From assembly GCF_009674805.1 (NCBI RefSeq), contig NZ_WKKI01000010.1, positions 23,639 through 87,638 on the forward strand: a stretch of DNA of 64,000 bases, given 5' to 3'. Below are positions 60,476 to 64,000 of the stretch, in pieces. This DNA is from Metabacillus lacus. Lineage in GTDB: Bacteria; Bacillota; Bacilli; Bacillales; Bacillaceae. Every line of letters starts with the position of its first letter. The first letter of the stretch is position 1. The notes under the pieces were generated by a model. It had not been told where the DNA came from. It saw only the letters and a program-made list of their open reading frames with translations, and made no database searches. Position numbers and translations under genes: made by a program.

Positions 60476-61082
60476 GTTGTGTGCCCCTTCGTGGTATTTC
60501 CCCTGTTGCTTATAGTCTTTGTTACATTATCCCCAATTACATATTCGTAAACTCTCGTCAATTTTCGACAGTACCTTTGCTTCATTTTTTTTGTGCAGAT
60601 TATGCTTCAAAGCATTTAGAGGAGAATATGTTTTATTCAAGTCAGACTTTTCCGTCAACATAAATAAACATTAAGGTTGGGAGGCTCGCCACCAGCCACT
60701 ACACATGGATAAACGGAGGAACTCCGCCTATTCAGAAAAAACGACGAAAATGGACCGGAATAAACGGAAGATTTCCGCCTATGCACCTAATAAACCTTTA
60801 AATGGATGATTTTCAGCAGCTTAAGCGGAATTCGCTCCCTTATCTTCTCTAAAAACCGGCAAAATTTGAATTTAACCGGAATTTTTACGCTTTTTATTTC
60901 TTTGACAGGATGAGAAAACTCCCTGTGAATTTAATTAAGCGGAAATCTTCCGGCTATTTATCAGTTGAGATACTCTTAACCAGAATCCCCAGCAGGTCTA
61001 AAGAAAAGCTTTATTTGACTAACTAAAAAAAGAAAAAGCTGCCGGGAGAAAATCTTTCCCGATAGCTTTTTAGGAACTTAGG
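60476..61082. repeat. Gene-free region with GCGGAA / TTCCGC hairpins
   Basis: No gene. From 60690 to 60965 five or six short inverted motifs occur, such as AACGGAGGAACTCCGCC, AACGGAAGATTTCCGCC and AAGCGGAAATCTTCCGGCT. They are related to those at 11.2-11.4 kb and 63.1-64 kb. The DUF420 terminator lies at 61027-61071. Confidence 0.65.
61027..61071 (-). terminator. Terminator of the DUF420 gene
   Basis: AAAAGCTGCCGGGA and TCCCGATAGCTTTT form a stem with A and T runs. Confidence 0.75.
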
Positions 61083-61631
61083 TTATCCTCCGTAATAAGG
61101 AGAAATCATCAAGTATACAATGACACCTGTAATACTAACATAAAGCCAGATTGGCATAGTCCATCTCGCAATTTTACGGTGTTTTTCCAGCTGATTATTA
61201 AATCCTCTTGCAACGGTGGTAAGCACCAGCGGCACATTTACGATAGCCAATAGAATATGTGTAATGAGGATAAAGAAGTACACATAGCGCAGTACGCCGT
61301 CTCCCCCGTATCTTGTAGACTCTGTCAGGTAGTGATACGTAACATAAGAGAGCAGAAAGAGCGTAGTTGTTGTAAAGGCTGCAAAAATAAACCTCCGGTG
61401 AAGCCTAACATTTCTTTGTTTAATAATAAAATACAATGCTGCCAGCAGGAAGACGAATGTAAAGCTGTTGAAAATGGCATTCAGCCGCGGCAGTATCGTC
61501 ACATCAAATTCTATGTGGCCGTCATATCCGGGCAGAAAAAATAATATCGCTACAATTGCATTAATTGCAATTGATAGTATAACAATGATTGGCGTAAAAT
61601 TTCGTTGTTTTATATTTGTTTCAGTATTCAT
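61083..61631 (-). CDS. DUF420 membrane protein (YozB/CtaM-like)
   Basis: A 182-residue protein with five membrane helices and several conserved His ('NVRLHRRFIFAAF', 'SYVTYHYLTES', 'ILITHILLAIVNVPLV', 'LEKHRKIARWTMPIWLYVSITG'). This is the DUF420 family; the Staphylococcus member CtaM is needed for activity of haem-A-containing terminal oxidases, and B. subtilis has YozB. The same role in oxidase assembly is inferred here. It stands alone. Confidence 0.87.
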   Translation of the reverse strand: MNTETNIKQRNFTPIIVILSIAINAIVAILFFLPGYDGHIEFDVTILPRLNAIFNSFTFVFLLAALYFIIKQRNVRLHRRFIFAAFTTTTLFLLSYVTYHYLTESTRYGGDGVLRYVYFFILITHILLAIVNVPLVLTTVARGFNNQLEKHRKIARWTMPIWLYVSITGVIVYLMISPYYGG

Positions 61632-61906
61632 CCAGCATCTCTCCTCTACTCTATTATAGCAAAGGAGCCCAAGAGTGGAAGAGATGTCAACATATTGTCA
61701 AATTCCAAATGTTCTCTGGATCATTAAAAGTTATTCAAATAATTTGACAATTAACCCTTTAGGGCTGTAATGTAATAATGCATTAAGCTTTCCCGGAAAT
61801 GAGAGAAACTGTTCAAAAAAATGAAGCGGACCTGTCCTCTGCTTAAACAATATGAAGAAACATTCTGCGTTGAAAAAGAATTCTACAAGAAATGGAGGCG
61901 GTGTGC

Positions 61907-63067
61907 TTGAGTACCAGACTGCTGAACGATAAACAAGAAAAACTATTAACAAGAGCCAAAAACCTTGCACTTTCCTTCCGAAACAGAGCAGAACATTCTC
62001 TCAAGGAGGGCGACTGGCTTGAAGGGAATCTTGAAGATTTAAAAAATGAGGGTTTTTTAGCTCTTACGGTGCCTTCGGAATACGGAGGTGAAGGAATCAA
62101 CCTTGTTGATTACCTATTGGTGCAGGAAGCGCTCGCTGAAGGAGACGGGGCTACAGCACTGTCAATCGGCTGGCATCTGGGCTGTATATTAGAAGAAGCT
62201 GAAGCAAGGTCATGGAATCCTCATACATTTCAGCGACTATGCGAAGATATTGTGAGCTCCAAAAGCTTACTGAATCTGGCCGCTACAGAGCTGGCAACGG
62301 GCAGCCCTTCCAGAGGAGGCATGCCAATGACAACAGCCGAAGAAAACAGCGGCGGCTATGTAATCACAGGAAGAAAGTCCTTCACCTCAATGGCTGCAGT
62401 ACTTGATTATTCTCTGGTTACTGCGCAGATTCACAACAGCGGCAATAAAGGACTGTTCTTGGTTGATCACTCTCTGCCGGGGGTGTCTATTATAGAAACG
62501 TGGGACAGCATTGCAATGAGAGGCACCAAGAGCGACGATCTCGAGCTAAACAAAGTTTCCTTGCAGCATGACTCATTGTTAGTAACTGATGACGGCCACG
62601 CAAGCCCAAAAGCATGGTACCTTCAAATTCCTGCAGTTTATATCGGCATTGCGAAATCCGCGAGAAATTACGCTGTGGATTTTGCTGCGTCCTATCAGCC
62701 TTCAACTTTACCTGGACCTATCATAGATGTTCCTGAAGTTCAAAGAAAAATTGGAGAAATGGAACTTGAACTCTATAAAAGCCGGGAACTTCTTTATTCA
62801 GCTGCTGATAAATGGGTGAACTTCCCTGAGTTAAGGGGTAAGATGGGTCCAGAACTTGCAGCAGTGAAGCATATTGCTACAAACAGCGCAAATAAGATTG
62901 TCGATCATGCCATGAGGATTGTCGGGGCAAGAAGCCTGTCAGAAAAAAATCCCCTGCAAAGATATTTCAGAGATGTTAGAGCAGGACTGCACAACCCTCC
63001 AACAGATGACGCAATCGTTTATATGCTTGCAGGTGCTGCTATCAAGGAAGCGAAGAAAAAGAATTGA
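61907..63067 (+). CDS. Acyl-CoA-dehydrogenase-fold protein (YdbM/DszC-like)
   Basis: A 386-residue flavoprotein of the acyl-CoA dehydrogenase fold. 'LNLAATELATGSPSRGG' and 'GYVITGRKSFTSMAAV' correspond to the flavin-binding region. At the place of the catalytic Glu (EGTN in FadE) the sequence is 'RAGLHNPPTDD', the pattern of DszC/SfnB-like flavin monooxygenases and of YdbM. It is therefore more likely a sulfur-compound or other monooxygenase than a fatty-acid enzyme. TTG at 61907 follows GGAGG by 8 nt. Confidence 0.8.
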   Translation: MSTRLLNDKQEKLLTRAKNLALSFRNRAEHSLKEGDWLEGNLEDLKNEGFLALTVPSEYGGEGINLVDYLLVQEALAEGDGATALSIGWHLGCILEEAEARSWNPHTFQRLCEDIVSSKSLLNLAATELATGSPSRGGMPMTTAEENSGGYVITGRKSFTSMAAVLDYSLVTAQIHNSGNKGLFLVDHSLPGVSIIETWDSIAMRGTKSDDLELNKVSLQHDSLLVTDDGHASPKAWYLQIPAVYIGIAKSARNYAVDFAASYQPSTLPGPIIDVPEVQRKIGEMELELYKSRELLYSAADKWVNFPELRGKMGPELAAVKHIATNSANKIVDHAMRIVGARSLSEKNPLQRYFRDVRAGLHNPPTDDAIVYMLAGAAIKEAKKKN

Positions 63068-63079
63068 TTATAAATCAGC

Positions 63080-64000
63080 GAATTGGTTACATCTATTTAG
63101 CAGGCGGGCTGCTCAGCCAAGGCCTCGTCATGTTCAATGGTGACCCAGCTTAGAAATAAGCGGAGCTTTTCCGCTTACTTGCAGAAATGAGCTTTTTTGG
63201 GGCTAAATAAGGGCAGCATTTCCGGTTATGCTCCTGAAAAGCCCTGATTTCATGCTGTTTTGAAGCTATAGACGGAATATCTCCGTCTATTCAGGGCTTT
63301 TTTTATGATATTTTTCCAATAAGCGGAATTGTTCCGCCTATTTAGCAGGCGGGCTGCTCAGCCAAGGGCCACGTCATGTTCAATGGTGACCCAGCTTCGA
63401 AATAAGCGGAGGTTTTCCGCTTACTTGCAGAAATGAGCTTTTTTAAGGCTAAATAAGGGCAGCATTTCCGGTTATGCTCCTGAAAAGCCCTGATTTCATG
63501 CTGTTTTGAGGCCATAGACGGAATATCTCCGTCTATTCAGGGCTTTTTTTATGATATTTTTCCAATAAGCGGAATTGTTCCGCCTTTTTAGCAGGCAGGC
63601 TGCTCAGCCAAGGGCCTCGTCATGTTCAATGGTGACCCAGCTTAGAAATAAGCGGAGCTTTTCCGCTTACTTGCAGAAATGAGCTTTTGGGGGCTAAATA
63701 AGGGCAGCATTTCCGGTTATGCTCCTGAAAAGCCCTGATTTTATGCTGTTTTGAAGCTATAGACGGAATATCTCCGTCTATTCAGGGCTTTTTTTATGAT
63801 ATTTTTCCAATAAGCGGAATTGTTCCGCCTATTTAGCAGGCGGGCTGCTCAGCCAAGGGCCTCGTCATGTTCAATGGTGACCCAGCTTCGAAATAAGCGG
63901 AGCTTTTCCGCTTACTTGCAAAAATGAGCTTTTTTAAGGCTAAATAAGGGCAGCATTTCCGGTTATGCTCCTGAAAAGCCCTGATTTCATGCTGTTTTGA
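63080..64000. repeat. ~245-bp tandem repeat array, running off the window
   Basis: Copies begin at about 63101, 63346, 63592 and 63837 (spacing 245, 246, 245) and differ at only a few positions. Each contains CAGGCGGGCTGCTCAGCCAA, AAGCGGAGCTTTTCCGCTTA, a nested hairpin AGCCCTGA...GACGGAATATCTCCGTC...TCAGGGCTTTTTTT that looks like a terminator, and AAGCGGAATTGTTCCGCC. No open frame is convincing. The fourth copy is cut by the window end. Confidence 0.92.

Overview
The window is chromosomal DNA of a spore-forming, Bacillus-like firmicute (Bacillaceae, possibly Metabacillus or a relative; genus is an inference). Gene content and order follow Bacillus subtilis blocks: yusE-yusF-yusG-gcvH-yusI-fadE-fadA-fadN-yuzL-fadM, a CotF-type coat pair, yusU, htrB-cssRS, sigX, ykkCD, ywaD, metNPQ. 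Ribosome binding sites are strong AGGAGG types, GTG and TTG starts are frequent, and rho-independent terminators are abundant. No rRNA, tRNA, prophage or plasmid replication genes were seen.

Layout. 1-10.2 kb: beta-oxidation genes behind a FadR operator, glycine cleavage H protein, small Yus proteins and two spore coat proteins. 10.2-12.2 kb: a gene-poor stretch with a 42-bp tandem array and a ~140-bp tandem array. 12.2-17 kb: ion and metal homeostasis (ZIP transporter, KtrB-type potassium channel, CopZ, a tandem-fused CsoR with its operator) and a dicarboxylate/amino-acid symporter behind a cyclic-di-AMP riboswitch. 17-27.5 kb: peptidases, a DacF-like carboxypeptidase, a TetR-ykkCD efflux operon, SDR, YwaD, fumarase, a second 42-bp array, and an XRE/membrane-protein pair. 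27.7-32 kb: an M20 amidohydrolase with metQ-metP-metN, transcribed through two tandem SAM riboswitches. 32-39.3 kb: envelope and stress functions (FbpB-like protein, YusW-like lipoprotein, acyltransferase, SigX, HtrB/CssRS).

39.43-41.18 kb: an AT-rich, transposase-free mobile element with 11-bp inverted ends and an 8-bp target duplication, carrying a broken phosphotransferase gene and a GNAT gene separated by a shared boundary motif. 41-48.9 kb: MFS efflux pump, DUF1028 protein, large secreted nucleotidase, V4R-STAS protein and a secreted duplicated-domain protein. 49-52.7 kb: a hasA-hasC-hasB type cluster (hyaluronan-synthase-like enzyme, UTP-glucose-1-P uridylyltransferase, UDP-glucose dehydrogenase) predicted to make a glucuronate-containing capsule. 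53.4-57.6 kb: a divergent ABC transporter plus an MGDG-synthase-type glycosyltransferase. 58-63 kb: TrhO, a MurE-like ligase lacking the DNPR motif, a DUF420/CtaM-like protein and an acyl-CoA-dehydrogenase-fold protein without the usual catalytic Glu motif. 63.1-64 kb: a ~245-bp tandem repeat array that runs off the window end.

The most interesting observations are the cassette-like mobile element, the hyaluronan-type operon, the two related 42-bp arrays 16 kb apart, the fused CsoR, and the riboswitch-controlled transporters.
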